This document shows positions 51,017-63,834 of a stretch of 64,000 bases of DNA, piece after piece (positions within the stretch are counted from its first letter, which is position 1; every line of letters begins with the position of its first letter). The translations under genes and the position numbers were made by a program. This DNA is from Cladorhizidae sp. MBARI D1340-BT2 (lineage: Eukaryota > Porifera > Demospongiae > Poecilosclerida > Cladorhizidae). The notes below the pieces were generated by a model that made no database searches, was not told the origin of the DNA, and saw nothing but the letters and a program-made list of their open reading frames with translations. Location: positions 29,891,017 to 29,955,016 of the forward strand of contig JAQNBH010000011.1 in the NCBI GenBank assembly GCA_028752905.1, written 5' to 3'.

Positions 51017-53187
51017 AAGACATGAACTCTGGTGTGTAGCAGTCATGAACTCTGTATCAAGCCATGAACTCTGGTGTGTAGCAAACCTTGAACACTGGTA
51101 TGTTAAGCCTTGAACTCTGGTGTGCAACAAGTCATGATCTCTGGTGTGCATCAAACCATGAACTCAGGTGTGCATCAAGCTATGAACACTGGCATGCAGC
51201 AAGCTATGAACTCTGATGTGTATCAAGCTATGTATGAACTATGATGTGTAGCAAGACATGAACTCTGGTGTATATCAGTCATTAACTCTGTATCAAGCCA
51301 TGAACACTGGTGTCTTAAGCCATGAACTCTGGAGTGTGTCAAGCCATGAATTCTGGTGTGCATCAAGCCATGAACTCTGGTGTGCATCAAGCCATGAACT
51401 CTGGTCTGTATCAAGCTATATGAACTCTGGTGTGTAGCAAAACATGAATTCTAGTGTGTATCAAGCTATGAACTCCAGTCTCTATCAAGCTATATGAATT
51501 CTGGTGTGTAGCAAGACATGAACTCTGGTGTGCATCAAGCCATGAACTCTGGAGGGTATCAAGCTATGAACTCTGGTCTGTATCAAGCTATCAACTCGGG
51601 TGTGTAGCAAGTTATGAGGTCTTGTGTGTAGCAGTCATGAACTCTGTATCAAGCCATGAAGTCTGGCGTCTCAAGCCATGAACTCTGGTGTGTTTCAAGC
51701 CATGAACTGTGGTGTGCATCAAGCCATGAACTCTGGTGTGTATCAAGCTATTAACTCTGGTGTGCAACAACCTATGAACTCTGGTGTGCATCAAGCCATG
51801 AACTCTGATATGCATCAAGCCATGAACTCTGGTGTGGAACAAGCCATTAACTCTAGTGTGCATCAAGCCATGAACACAGGTGTACATCAAGCTATGAACA
51901 CTGGAATGCAGCAAGCTATGAACTCTGATGTGTATCAAGCTATGAAATCTGGTGTGTAGCTAGACATGAACTCTGGTGTGCAGCAAGCCATAAATTCTGG
52001 TATGCTTCAAGCCATGAAATTTGGTGTGCATCAAGCCAAGAACTCTGGTGGGTATGAAGCTATGAACTCTGGTGTTTAGCAAGCCATGAACTCTGGCGTG
52101 CAGCAAGCCATTAACTCTGGCATGCATCAAGCCATGAACTCAGATGTGTATCAAGCTATGAACTCTGGGGTGTAGCAAAACATGAACTCTGATGTGTAGC
52201 AAGAAATGAATTCTGGTGTGTAGCAGTCTCATGAACCCTGTTTCAAGCCATGAACTCTGGTGTCTCAAGCCATGAACTCTGGTGTGTGTCAAGCCATGAA
52301 CTCTGGTGTGCATCAAGCCATGAACTATGGTGTGCATCAAGCCATGAACTCTGTTGCACATCAAGCCATGCATTCTGGTGTCCATCAACCCATGAACTCT
52401 GGTGTGCATCACCAATGAACTCTGGTTTGCATCAAGCCGTGAACTTTGGTGTGCATCAAGTCATGAACTCTGGTGGGTATCAAGCCAAGAACTCTGGTGT
52501 GTAGCAAGCCATGAACTCTGGCATGCATCAAGGCATTAACTCTGGTGTGTATCAATGTGTGTATGAGAACATGTACTCTCGAGTGTAGCAGTCATGAACT
52601 CTGTATCCAGCCATGAACTCAGGTTTGCAGCAAGCCATTAATCACTAGTGTGTTAAGCCATCAACTCTGGTGTGTACCAAGCCATGAACTCTGGTATGCA
52701 TCAAGCCATGAACTCTGGTTTGCAACAAGCCATGAACTCTGGTGTGCATCAAGCCATGAACTCATGTGTACATCAAGCCATGAATTCTGGTGTGCATCAA
52801 GCCATTAACTCAGGTGTGCATCAAGCCATCAACTTTGATGTTCAACAAGCCAAGAACTCTGGTGTGTATCAAGCTATGAACTCTGGTGTGTAGCAAGACA
52901 TGCACTCTGGTCTATGTCATGAACTCTGTATCAAGCCATGAACTCTGATGTCTTAAGGCTTAAGCCATGAACTCTGGAGTGTGTCAAGCCATAAACTCTT
53001 GTATGCATCAAGCTATGAACTCTGGTCTGTATCAAGCTATATGAACTCTGGTGTGTAGCAAAACATAAATTCTGGTGTGTATCAAGCTATAAACTCCATT
53101 GTCTAACAAGCTATATGAATTCTGGTGTGTAGCAAGACATGAACTCTGGTGTGCATGAACTCAGGTGTGTAGCAAGTTATGAGGTCT
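51017..53187. repeat. Partial third 3,810-type copy and diverging continuation
   Basis: Blocks b and c (to about 51,655) still match copy 2 closely (one difference noted near 51,352). From 51,662 block d reads gaagtctggcgtctc without the 1-bp loss, and differences increase. It goes on through g', h, a truncated h-to-i join near 52,780, j, and a deletion near 53,155 that removes the middle of j. Confidence 0.75.
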
Positions 53188-55697
53188 GGTGTGTAGCAGT
53201 CATGAACTCTGTATTAAGCCATGAACTCTGGTGTCTCAAGCCATGAACTCTGGTCTGCAGCAAGCCATAAACTCTGGTGTGCAGCAAGCCATGAACTCTG
53301 GCATGCACAAGCCATGAACTCTGGTGTGTATCAAGCTATTAACTCTGGGGTGTAGCAAGACATGAAATTTGGCGTACAGCAAGCCATGAACTCCGGGGTG
53401 CATCAAGCTATGAAATCTGGTGTGTATCAAGCTATGAACTCTTGTGTGCAGCAAGAGATGAATTCTGGTGTGTTGCCTTCATGAAGTCTATAACTAGCCA
53501 TGAACTATAAATGTCTCAAGCCATGAACTCTGGTATGCATCAAGCCATGAACTTTGGTGTGCATCGAGCTAAGAACGATGATGTGCATGAAGCCATGAAC
53601 TCTGGTGTAGTTCATGCCATGAACTCTGGTGTGCATCAAGCCATGAACTCTGGTTTGCATCAAGCCATGAACTCTGGTGTGCATCAAGCCATAAATTTTG
53701 GTGTGCATCAAGCTATGAACTCTGGTGGGTAGCAAGCCTTGAACTCTGGAATGGAGCAAGCCATGAACTCTGGCATGTATCTAGCCATGAACTCTGGTGT
53801 GTATCAAGCTATGAACACTGTTGTGTTGCAAGACATGAACTCTGGTGTGTAACAGTCATGAACTCTCTATCAAGCCATGAAGTCAGGCGTCTCAAGCCAT
53901 GAACTCTGGTGTGTTTCAAGCCATGAACTCTGGTGTGCAACAAGCCATGAACTCTGGTGTGCATCAAGCCATAAACTCTGGTATGTAGTAAGGCATGAAC
54001 TCTGGTGTGCATCAAGCCAGTAACTCTGGTGTGTATCAAGCTAAGAATTCTGGTCTGTAGCAAGACATGAACTCTGGTGTGTAGCAGTCTCATGAACTCT
54101 GTATCAAGCCATGAACTCTGGTGTGTAGCAACCTTTTAACACTGGTATGTTAAGCCTTGAACTCTGGTGTGCAACAAGTCATGATCTCTGGTGTGCATCA
54201 AACCATGAACTCAGGTGTGCATCAAGCTATGAACACTGGCATGCAGCAAGCTATGAACTCTGATGTGTATCAAGCTATGTATGAACTATGATGTATATCA
54301 AGACATGAACTCTGGTGTATATCAGTCATTAACTCTGTATCAAGCCATGAACACTGGTGCCTTAAGCCATGAATTCTGGAGTGTGTCAAGCCATGAACTC
54401 TGGTGTGCATCAAGCCATGAACTCTGGTGTGCATCAAGCCATGAACTCTGGTCTGTATCAAGCTATATGAACTCTGGTGTGCAGCAAAACATGAATTCTA
54501 GTGTCTATCAAGCTATGAACTCCAGTCTCTATCAAGCTATATGAATTCTAGTGTGTAGCAATACATGAACTCTGGTGTGCATCAAGCCATGAACTCTGGT
54601 GGGTATCAAGCTATGAACTCTGGTCTGTATCAAGCTATCAACTGGGATGTGTAGCAAGTTATGAGGTCTTGTGTGTAGCAGTCATGAACTCTGTATCAAG
54701 CCATGAAGTATGGTGTCTCAAGCCATGAACTCTGGTGTATTTCAAGCCATGAACTCTGGTGTGCATCAAGCCATGAACTCTGGTGTGTATCAAGCTATTA
54801 ACTCTGGTGTGCATCAACCTATGAACTCTGGTGTGCATCAAGCCATGAACTCTGGTGTGCATCAAGCCATGAACTCTGGTGTGAAGCAAGCCATGAACTC
54901 TGGCGTGTATCAAGCTATGAATTCTTGTCTGTAGCAACACATGAACTCTGGTGTGTAGCAGTTATGAACTCCATATCAGACAATGAAATCTAGTGTGCAG
55001 CAAGCCTTGAACACTGGTGTGTTAAGCCATGTACTCTGGTGTGTACCAAGCCATGAACTCTGGTTTGCATTAAGCCATGAACTCTGGTGTGCAACAAGCC
55101 ATGAACTCTGGTTTGCATCAAACCATGAACTCAGGTGTGCATTAAGCTATGAACAATGGAATGCATCAAGCTATGAACTCTGGTGTCTATCAAGCTATGT
55201 ATGAACTCTGATGTGCATCAAGCCATGAACTCTGGTGTGTATCAAGCTATTAACTCTAGTGTGTAGCAAGGCATGAATTCTGGTGTGTACGAGTCATGAA
55301 TTCTTTATCAAGCCATGAACTCTGGTGGCTCGAGCCATGAACTCTGGTATGTGTCAAGCCATGAACTCTGGTGTGCATCAAGCCATGAACTTTGGTTTGC
55401 ATCGAGCCATGAACTCTGGTGTGCATCAAGCCATGAACACTGGTGTGCATCAAGCCATGAACTCTGGTGTGCATCAAGCCATGAACTCTGGTGTGCATCA
55501 ACCCATGAACTCTAGTGTGCATCAAGCCATGAACTCTAGTGTGCATCAAGCCTTGAACTGTGGTGTGTAGTAAGCCATGAACACTGGTGTGCATCAAGAC
55601 ATGTACTTTAGTTTGCATTGAGCAATGAACTCTGGTGTGCATCAAGCCATGAACTCTGGTTTGCATCAAGCCATGAACTCTTGTGTGTATCAAGCCA
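53188..55697. repeat. HOR segment k-l-a-b-c-d-e-f
   Basis: A cycle with e and f present. Block a is shortened: gtttcaagcc is followed by caacaagcc, without the gcttcaagcc and gagcatcaagtc units. Block b starts with a gcagtctcatg module. Block f leads into the q block instead of g. Confidence 0.7.
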
Positions 55698-56734
55698 TGA
55701 ACTCTGGTATGCATCAAGCCATGAACTCTGGCTTGCATCAATCCATGAACTTTGGTATGCATCAAGCCATGAACTGTGATGGGTATCAAGCTATGAACTC
55801 TGGTGTGTAGCAAGCCATGAACATTGGTGTGTGTCAAGCCATGAACTCTGGTTTGCATCAAGTCATGAACTCTGGTATGCAGCAAGCCATGAACTATGGT
55901 GTGTATCAAGCTATATGAACTCTGGTGTGTAGCAAAACATGAATTCTGCTGTGTATCAATCAAGCTATGAACTCCAGTCTATATCAAGCTGTATAAATTC
56001 TGTTGTGTAGCAAAACATGAACTCTTATGTGCATCAAGCCAAGAACTCTGGCGGGTATGAAGATATTCTAGTCTGTATCAAGCTATGAACTCGTGTGTGT
56101 ATCAAGTTATGAGGTCTGGTGTGTATCAAGCTATGAACTCTGGGGTGTAGAAAGACATGAACTCTGGTGTACAGCAAGCCATGAACTCCGGGGTGCATCA
56201 AGCCATGAAATCTGGTGTGTATCAAGCTATGAACTCTGATGTGCAGCAGACATGAACTCTGGTGTTTAGCAGTCATGAACTCTGTAACTAGCCATGAACT
56301 ATAGGTGTCTAAAGCCATCAACTCTGGTGTACATCAAGCCATGAACTCTGGTGTGCATCAAGCCATGAACTTTGGTGTGCATAGAGCCATGAACTATGGT
56401 GTGCATGAAGCCATGAACTCTGGTGTACATCAAGCCATGAACTCTGGTTTGCATCAAGCCATGAACTCTGGTGTGCATCAAGCCATGAACTCTGGTGTGG
56501 AATTCTGGTGTGTTGCCTTCGTGAAGTCTATAACTAGCCATGAACTATAAATGTCTCAAGCCATGAACTCTGGTGTACATCAAGCCATGAACTCTGGTGT
56601 GCATCAAGCCATGAACTCTGGTTTGCATCAAGCCATGAACTCTGGTGTTCATCAAGCCATAAATTTTGGTGTGCATCGAGCTAAGAACGATGATGTGCAT
56701 GAAGCCATGAACTCTGGTGTAGTTCAAGCCATGA
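55698..56734. repeat. HOR segment q-p-l with extra block types
   Basis: Block q (gcatcaatccatgaactttgg, gatgggtatcaagc, then a 28-bp unit gtatcaatcaagctatg and gctgtataaattctg) is followed by p (near 56,275, gtaactagcc, aactatagg, gtctaaagcc) and l (56513, here ttgccttcgtgaag). Block q does not occur in the 1-55 kb part, as far as I could see. Confidence 0.7.
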
Positions 56735-59233
56735 ACTCTGGTGTGCATCAAGCCATGAACTCTGGTTTGCATCAAGCCATGAACTCTGGTGTTCATCAAG
56801 CCATAAATTTTGGTGTGCATCAAGCTATGAACACTGTTGTGTAGCAAGACATGAACTCTGGTGTGTAGCAGTCATGAACTCTCTATCAAGCCATGAAGTC
56901 AGGCGTCTAAAGCCATGAACTCTGGTGTGTTTCAAGCCATGAACTCTGGTGTGCTTCAAGCCATGAACACTGGTGTGTATCAAGCTATTAACTCTGGTGA
57001 GCTTCAAGTCATGAACTCTGGTGTGCAACAAGCCATGAACTCTGGTGTGCATCAATCCATTAACTCTGGTATGTAGTAAGGCATGAACTCTGGCGTGCAT
57101 CAAGCCAGTAACTCTGGTGTGTATCAAGCTAAGAATTCTGGCCTGTAGAAAGACATGAACTCTGGTGTGTAGCAGTCATGAACTCTGTATCAAGCTATGA
57201 ACTCTGGTCTGTATCAAGCTATCAACTCGGGTGTGTAGCAAGTTATGAGGTCTTGTGTGTAGCAGTCATGAACTCTGTATCAAGCCATGAAGTCTAGCGT
57301 CTCAAGCCATGAACTCTGGTATGTTTCAAGCCATGAACTCTGGTGTGCATCAAGCCATGAAATCTGGTGTGAAGCAAGCCATGAACTCTGGTGTGCATCA
57401 AGCCATGAACTCTGGTGTGAAGCAAGCCATGAACTCTGGCTTGTATCAAGCTATGAATTCTTGTCTGTAGCAACACATGAACTCTGGTGTGTAGCAGTTA
57501 TGAACTCCGTATCACGCAATGTAATATCATGTGCAGCAAGCCTTCAACACTGGTGTGTTAAGCCATGTACTCTGGTGTGCACCAAGCCATGGACTCTGGT
57601 TTGCATCAAGCCATGAACTCTGGTGTGCAACAAGCCATGAACTCTGGTTTGCATCGAACCATGAACTCAGGTGTGCATTAAGCTATGAACAGTGGAATGC
57701 AGCAAGCTATGAACTCTGGTGTCTATCAAGCTATGTATGAACTCTGATGTGCATCAAGCCTTGAACTCTGGTGTGTATCAAGCTATTAACTCTAGTGTGT
57801 AGCAAGGCATGAACTCTGGTGTGTACGAGTCATGAATTCTGTATCAAGCCATGAACTCTGGTGGCTCGAGCCATGAACTCTGGTATGTGTCAAGCCATGA
57901 ACTCTGGTGTGCATCAAGCCATGAACTTTGGTTTGCATCGAGCCATGAACTCTGGTGTGCATCAAGCCATGAACACTGGTGTGCATCAAGCCATGAACTC
58001 TGGTGTGCATCAAGCCATGAACTCTGGTATGCATCAATCCATGAACTCTGGTGTGCATCAAGCCATGAACACTGGTGTGCATCAAGAGATGAATTCTGGT
58101 GTGTTGCCTTCATGAAGTCTATAACTAGCCATGAACTATAAATGTCTCAATCCATGAACTCTGGTGTACATCAAGCCATGAACTCTCGTGTGCATCAAGC
58201 CATGAACTCTGGTATGCATCAAGCCATGAACTCTGGTGTGCATCAAGCCATGAACTCTGGTGTGCATCAACCCATGAACTCTAGTGTGCATCAAGCCATG
58301 AACTCTAGTGTGCATCAAGCCTTGAACTGTGGTGTGTAGTAAGCCATGAACACTGGTGTGCATCAAGACATGTACTTTAGTTTGCATTGAGCAATGAACT
58401 CTGGTGTGCATCAAGCCATGAACTCTGGTTTGCATCAAGCCATGAACTCTTGTGTGTATCAAGCCATGAACTCTGGTGTGCATCAAGCCATGAACTCTGG
58501 CTTGCATCAATCCATGAACTTTGGTATGCATCAAGCCATGAACTGTGATGGGTATCAAGCTATGAACTCTGGTGTGTAGCAAGCCATGAACATTGGTGTG
58601 TGTCAAGCCATGAACTCTGGTTTGCATCAAGTCATGAACTCTGGTATGCAGCAAGCCATGAACTATGGTGTGTATCAAGCTATATGAACTCTGGTGTGTA
58701 GCAAAACATGAATTCTGCTGTGTATCAATCAAGCTATGAACTCCAGTCTATATCAAGCTGTATAAATTCTGTTGTGTAGCAAAACATGAACTCTTATGTG
58801 CATCAAGCCAAGAACTCTGGCGGGTATGAAGATATTCTAGTCTGTATCAAGCTATGAACTCGTGTGTGTATCAAGTTATGAGGTCTGGTGTGTATCAAGC
58901 TATGAACTCTGGTGTGTAGAAAGACATGAACTCTGATGTACAGCAAGCCATGAACTCCGGGGTGCATCAAGCCATGAAATCTGGTGTGTATCAAGCTATG
59001 AACTCTGATGTGCAGCAGACATGAACTCTGGTGTTTAGCAGTCATGAACTCTGTAACTAGCCATGAACTATAGGTGTCTAAAGCCATCAACTCTGGTGTA
59101 CATCAAGCCATGAACTCTGGTGTGCATCAAGCCATGAACTTTGGTGTGCATAGAGCCATGAACTATGGTGTGCATGAAGCCATGAACTCTGGTGTACATC
59201 AAGCCATGAACTCTGGTTTGCATCAAGCCATGA
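56735..59233. repeat. 2,499-bp HOR, copy 1
   Basis: Order l(end)-a-b/c(part)-d-e-f-l-f(end)-q-p. It repeats at 59234-61732 at a constant lag of 2,499 bp, and I saw no substitutions. An l module at 58104 is embedded between two parts of f. Blocks q and p (55.6-56.48 kb) recur here at a lag of 2,769 bp. Confidence 0.85.
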
Positions 59234-61732
59234 ACTCTGGTGTGCATCAAGCCATGAACTCTGGTTTGCATCAAGCCATGAACTCTGGTGTTCATCAAGC
59301 CATAAATTTTGGTGTGCATCAAGCTATGAACACTGTTGTGTAGCAAGACATGAACTCTGGTGTGTAGCAGTCATGAACTCTCTATCAAGCCATGAAGTCA
59401 GGCGTCTAAAGCCATGAACTCTGGTGTGTTTCAAGCCATGAACTCTGGTGTGCTTCAAGCCATGAACACTGGTGTGTATCAAGCTATTAACTCTGGTGAG
59501 CTTCAAGTCATGAACTCTGGTGTGCAACAAGCCATGAACTCTGGTGTGCATCAATCCATTAACTCTGGTATGTAGTAAGGCATGAACTCTGGCGTGCATC
59601 AAGCCAGTAACTCTGGTGTGTATCAAGCTAAGAATTCTGGCCTGTAGAAAGACATGAACTCTGGTGTGTAGCAGTCATGAACTCTGTATCAAGCTATGAA
59701 CTCTGGTCTGTATCAAGCTATCAACTCGGGTGTGTAGCAAGTTATGAGGTCTTGTGTGTAGCAGTCATGAACTCTGTATCAAGCCATGAAGTCTAGCGTC
59801 TCAAGCCATGAACTCTGGTATGTTTCAAGCCATGAACTCTGGTGTGCATCAAGCCATGAAATCTGGTGTGAAGCAAGCCATGAACTCTGGTGTGCATCAA
59901 GCCATGAACTCTGGTGTGAAGCAAGCCATGAACTCTGGCTTGTATCAAGCTATGAATTCTTGTCTGTAGCAACACATGAACTCTGGTGTGTAGCAGTTAT
60001 GAACTCCGTATCACGCAATGTAATATCATGTGCAGCAAGCCTTCAACACTGGTGTGTTAAGCCATGTACTCTGGTGTGCACCAAGCCATGGACTCTGGTT
60101 TGCATCAAGCCATGAACTCTGGTGTGCAACAAGCCATGAACTCTGGTTTGCATCGAACCATGAACTCAGGTGTGCATTAAGCTATGAACAGTGGAATGCA
60201 GCAAGCTATGAACTCTGGTGTCTATCAAGCTATGTATGAACTCTGATGTGCATCAAGCCTTGAACTCTGGTGTGTATCAAGCTATTAACTCTAGTGTGTA
60301 GCAAGGCATGAACTCTGGTGTGTACGAGTCATGAATTCTGTATCAAGCCATGAACTCTGGTGGCTCGAGCCATGAACTCTGGTATGTGTCAAGCCATGAA
60401 CTCTGGTGTGCATCAAGCCATGAACTTTGGTTTGCATCGAGCCATGAACTCTGGTGTGCATCAAGCCATGAACACTGGTGTGCATCAAGCCATGAACTCT
60501 GGTGTGCATCAAGCCATGAACTCTGGTATGCATCAATCCATGAACTCTGGTGTGCATCAAGCCATGAACACTGGTGTGCATCAAGAGATGAATTCTGGTG
60601 TGTTGCCTTCATGAAGTCTATAACTAGCCATGAACTATAAATGTCTCAATCCATGAACTCTGGTGTACATCAAGCCATGAACTCTCGTGTGCATCAAGCC
60701 ATGAACTCTGGTATGCATCAAGCCATGAACTCTGGTGTGCATCAAGCCATGAACTCTGGTGTGCATCAACCCATGAACTCTAGTGTGCATCAAGCCATGA
60801 ACTCTAGTGTGCATCAAGCCTTGAACTGTGGTGTGTAGTAAGCCATGAACACTGGTGTGCATCAAGACATGTACTTTAGTTTGCATTGAGCAATGAACTC
60901 TGGTGTGCATCAAGCCATGAACTCTGGTTTGCATCAAGCCATGAACTCTTGTGTGTATCAAGCCATGAACTCTGGTGTGCATCAAGCCATGAACTCTGGC
61001 TTGCATCAATCCATGAACTTTGGTATGCATCAAGCCATGAACTGTGATGGGTATCAAGCTATGAACTCTGGTGTGTAGCAAGCCATGAACATTGGTGTGT
61101 GTCAAGCCATGAACTCTGGTTTGCATCAAGTCATGAACTCTGGTATGCAGCAAGCCATGAACTATGGTGTGTATCAAGCTATATGAACTCTGGTGTGTAG
61201 CAAAACATGAATTCTGCTGTGTATCAATCAAGCTATGAACTCCAGTCTATATCAAGCTGTATAAATTCTGTTGTGTAGCAAAACATGAACTCTTATGTGC
61301 ATCAAGCCAAGAACTCTGGCGGGTATGAAGATATTCTAGTCTGTATCAAGCTATGAACTCGTGTGTGTATCAAGTTATGAGGTCTGGTGTGTATCAAGCT
61401 ATGAACTCTGGTGTGTAGAAAGACATGAACTCTGATGTACAGCAAGCCATGAACTCCGGGGTGCATCAAGCCATGAAATCTGGTGTGTATCAAGCTATGA
61501 ACTCTGATGTGCAGCAGACATGAACTCTGGTGTTTAGCAGTCATGAACTCTGTAACTAGCCATGAACTATAGGTGTCTAAAGCCATCAACTCTGGTGTAC
61601 ATCAAGCCATGAACTCTGGTGTGCATCAAGCCATGAACTTTGGTGTGCATAGAGCCATGAACTATGGTGTGCATGAAGCCATGAACTCTGGTGTACATCA
61701 AGCCATGAACTCTGGTTTGCATCAAGCCATGA
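59234..61732. repeat. 2,499-bp HOR, copy 2
   Basis: Second copy in the same order. The match with copy 1 continues to about 61,762, where gtttgcatc in copy 1 is gtgtgcatc here. Then the l block resumes with its E module at 61805. Confidence 0.85.
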
Positions 61733-62610
61733 ACTCTGGTGTGCATCAAGCCATGAACTCTGGTGTGCATCAAGCCATGAACTCTGGTGTGGAATTCTGG
61801 TGTGTTGCCTTCGTGAAGTCTATAACTAGCCATGAACTATAAATGTCTCAAGCCATGAACTCTGGTGTACATCAAGCCATGAACTCTGGTGTGCATCAAG
61901 CCATGAACTTTGGTGTGCATCGAGCTAAGAACGATGATGTGCATGAAGCCATGAACTCTGGTGTAGTTCAAGCCATGAACTCTGGTGTGCATCAAGCCAT
62001 GAACTCTGGTTTGCATCAAGCCATGAACTCTGGTGTTCATCAAGCCATAAATTTTGGTGTGCATCAAGCTATGAACACTGTTGTGTAGCAAGACATGAAC
62101 TCTGGTGTGTAGCAGTCATGAACTCTCTATCAAGCCATGAAGTCAGGCATCTAAAGCCATGAACTCTGGTGCATTTCAAGCCATGAACTCTGGTGTGCTT
62201 CAAGCCATGAACACTGGTGTGTATCAAGCTATTAACTCTGGTGAGCTTCAAGTCATGAACTCTGGTGTGCAACAAGCCATGAACTCTGGTGTGCATCAAT
62301 CCATGAACTCTGGTATGTAGTAAGGCATGAACTCTGGCGTGCATCAAGCCAGTAACTCTGGTGTTTATCAAGCTAAGAATTCTGGCCTGTAGAAAGACAT
62401 GAACTCTGGTGTGTAGCAGTCATGAACTCTGTATCAAGCTATGAACTCTGGTCTGTATCAAGCTATCAACTCGGGTGTGTAGCAAGTTATGAGGTCTTGT
62501 ATGTAGCAGTCATGAACTCTGTATCAAGCCATGAAGTCTAGCGTCTCAAGCCATGAACTCTGGTGTGTTTCAAGCCATGAACTCTGGTGTGCATCAAGCC
62601 ATGAACTCTG
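61733..62610. repeat. HOR segment p(end)-l-a-b/c-d
   Basis: Same order as the start of the 2,499-bp unit but with its own substitutions (for example gcatctaaagcc near 62,148 and gcatttcaagcc near 62,171). Block d is shorter than in the 2,499-bp copies because two units are missing. Confidence 0.7.
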
Positions 62611-63222
62611 GTGTGAAGCAAGCCATGAACTCTGGCTTGTATCAAGCTATGAATTCTTGTCTGTAGCAACACATGAACTCTGGTGTGTAGCAGTTATGAA
62701 CTCCGTATCACGCAATGTAATATCATGTGCAGCAAGCCTTCAACACTGGTGTATTAAGCCATGTACTCTGGTGTGCACCAAGCCATGGACTCTGGTTTGC
62801 ATCAAGCCATGAACTCTGGTGTGCAACAAGCCATGAACTCTGGTTTGCATCGAACCATGAACTCAGGTGTGCATTAAGCTATGAACAGTGGAATGCAGCA
62901 AGCTATGAACTCTGGTGTCTATCAAGCTATGTATGAACTCTGATGTGCATCAAGCCATGAACTCTGGTGTGTATCAAGCTATTAACTCTAGTGTGTAGCA
63001 AGGCATGAACTCTGGTGTGTACGAGTCATGAATTCTGTATCAAGCCATGAACTCTGGTGGCTCGAGCCATGAACTCTGGTATGTGTCAAGCCATGAACTC
63101 TGGTGTGCATCAAGCCATGAACTTTGGTTTGCATCGAGCCATGAACTCTGGTGTGCATCAAGCCATGAACACTGGTGTGCATCAAGCCATGAACTCTGGT
63201 GTGCATCAAGCCATGAACTCTG
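62611..63222. repeat. 612-bp tandem duplication, copy 1 (d end-e-f)
   Basis: Runs from gtgaagcaagcc through e and f and repeats at a lag of 612 bp. Differences seen: gtattaagcc here against gtgttaagcc (near 62,752), and aagccatgaac here against aagccttgaac (near 62,953). Confidence 0.82.
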
Positions 63223-63834
63223 GTGTGAAGCAAGCCATGAACTCTGGCTTGTATCAAGCTATGAATTCTTGTCTGTAGCAACACATGAACTCTGGTGTGT
63301 AGCAGTTATGAACTCCGTATCACGCAATGTAATATCATGTGCAGCAAGCCTTCAACACTGGTGTGTTAAGCCATGTACTCTGGTGTGCACCAAGCCATGG
63401 ACTCTGGTTTGCATCAAGCCATGAACTCTGGTGTGCAACAAGCCATGAACTCTGGTTTGCATCGAACCATGAACTCAGGTGTGCATTAAGCTATGAACAG
63501 TGGAATGCAGCAAGCTATGAACTCTGGTGTCTATCAAGCTATGTATGAACTCTGATGTGCATCAAGCCTTGAACTCTGGTGTGTATCAAGCTATTAACTC
63601 TAGTGTGTAGCAAGGCATGAACTCTGGTGTGTACGAGTCATGAATTCTGTATCAAGCCATGAACTCTGGTGGCTCGAGCCATGAACTCTGGTATGTGTCA
63701 AGCCATGAACTCTGGTGTGCATCAAGCCATGAACTTTGGTTTGCATCGAGCCATGAACTCTGGTGTGCATCAAGCCATGAACACTGGTGTGCATCAAGCC
63801 ATGAACTCTGGTGTGCATCAAGCCATGAACTCTG
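63223..63834. repeat. 612-bp tandem duplication, copy 2
   Basis: Begins where the canonical run of f jumps to the gtgaagcaagcc unit of d, then repeats e and f. Confidence 0.82.

Noticed and set aside
55256..55963. 235-residue open frame on the - strand, and similar ones at 9384-10031 and 58136-58732
   Set aside because: Same cause: long canonical runs in block f with the module frame shifts falling favourably. No sign of non-repeat sequence, signal peptide or domain.
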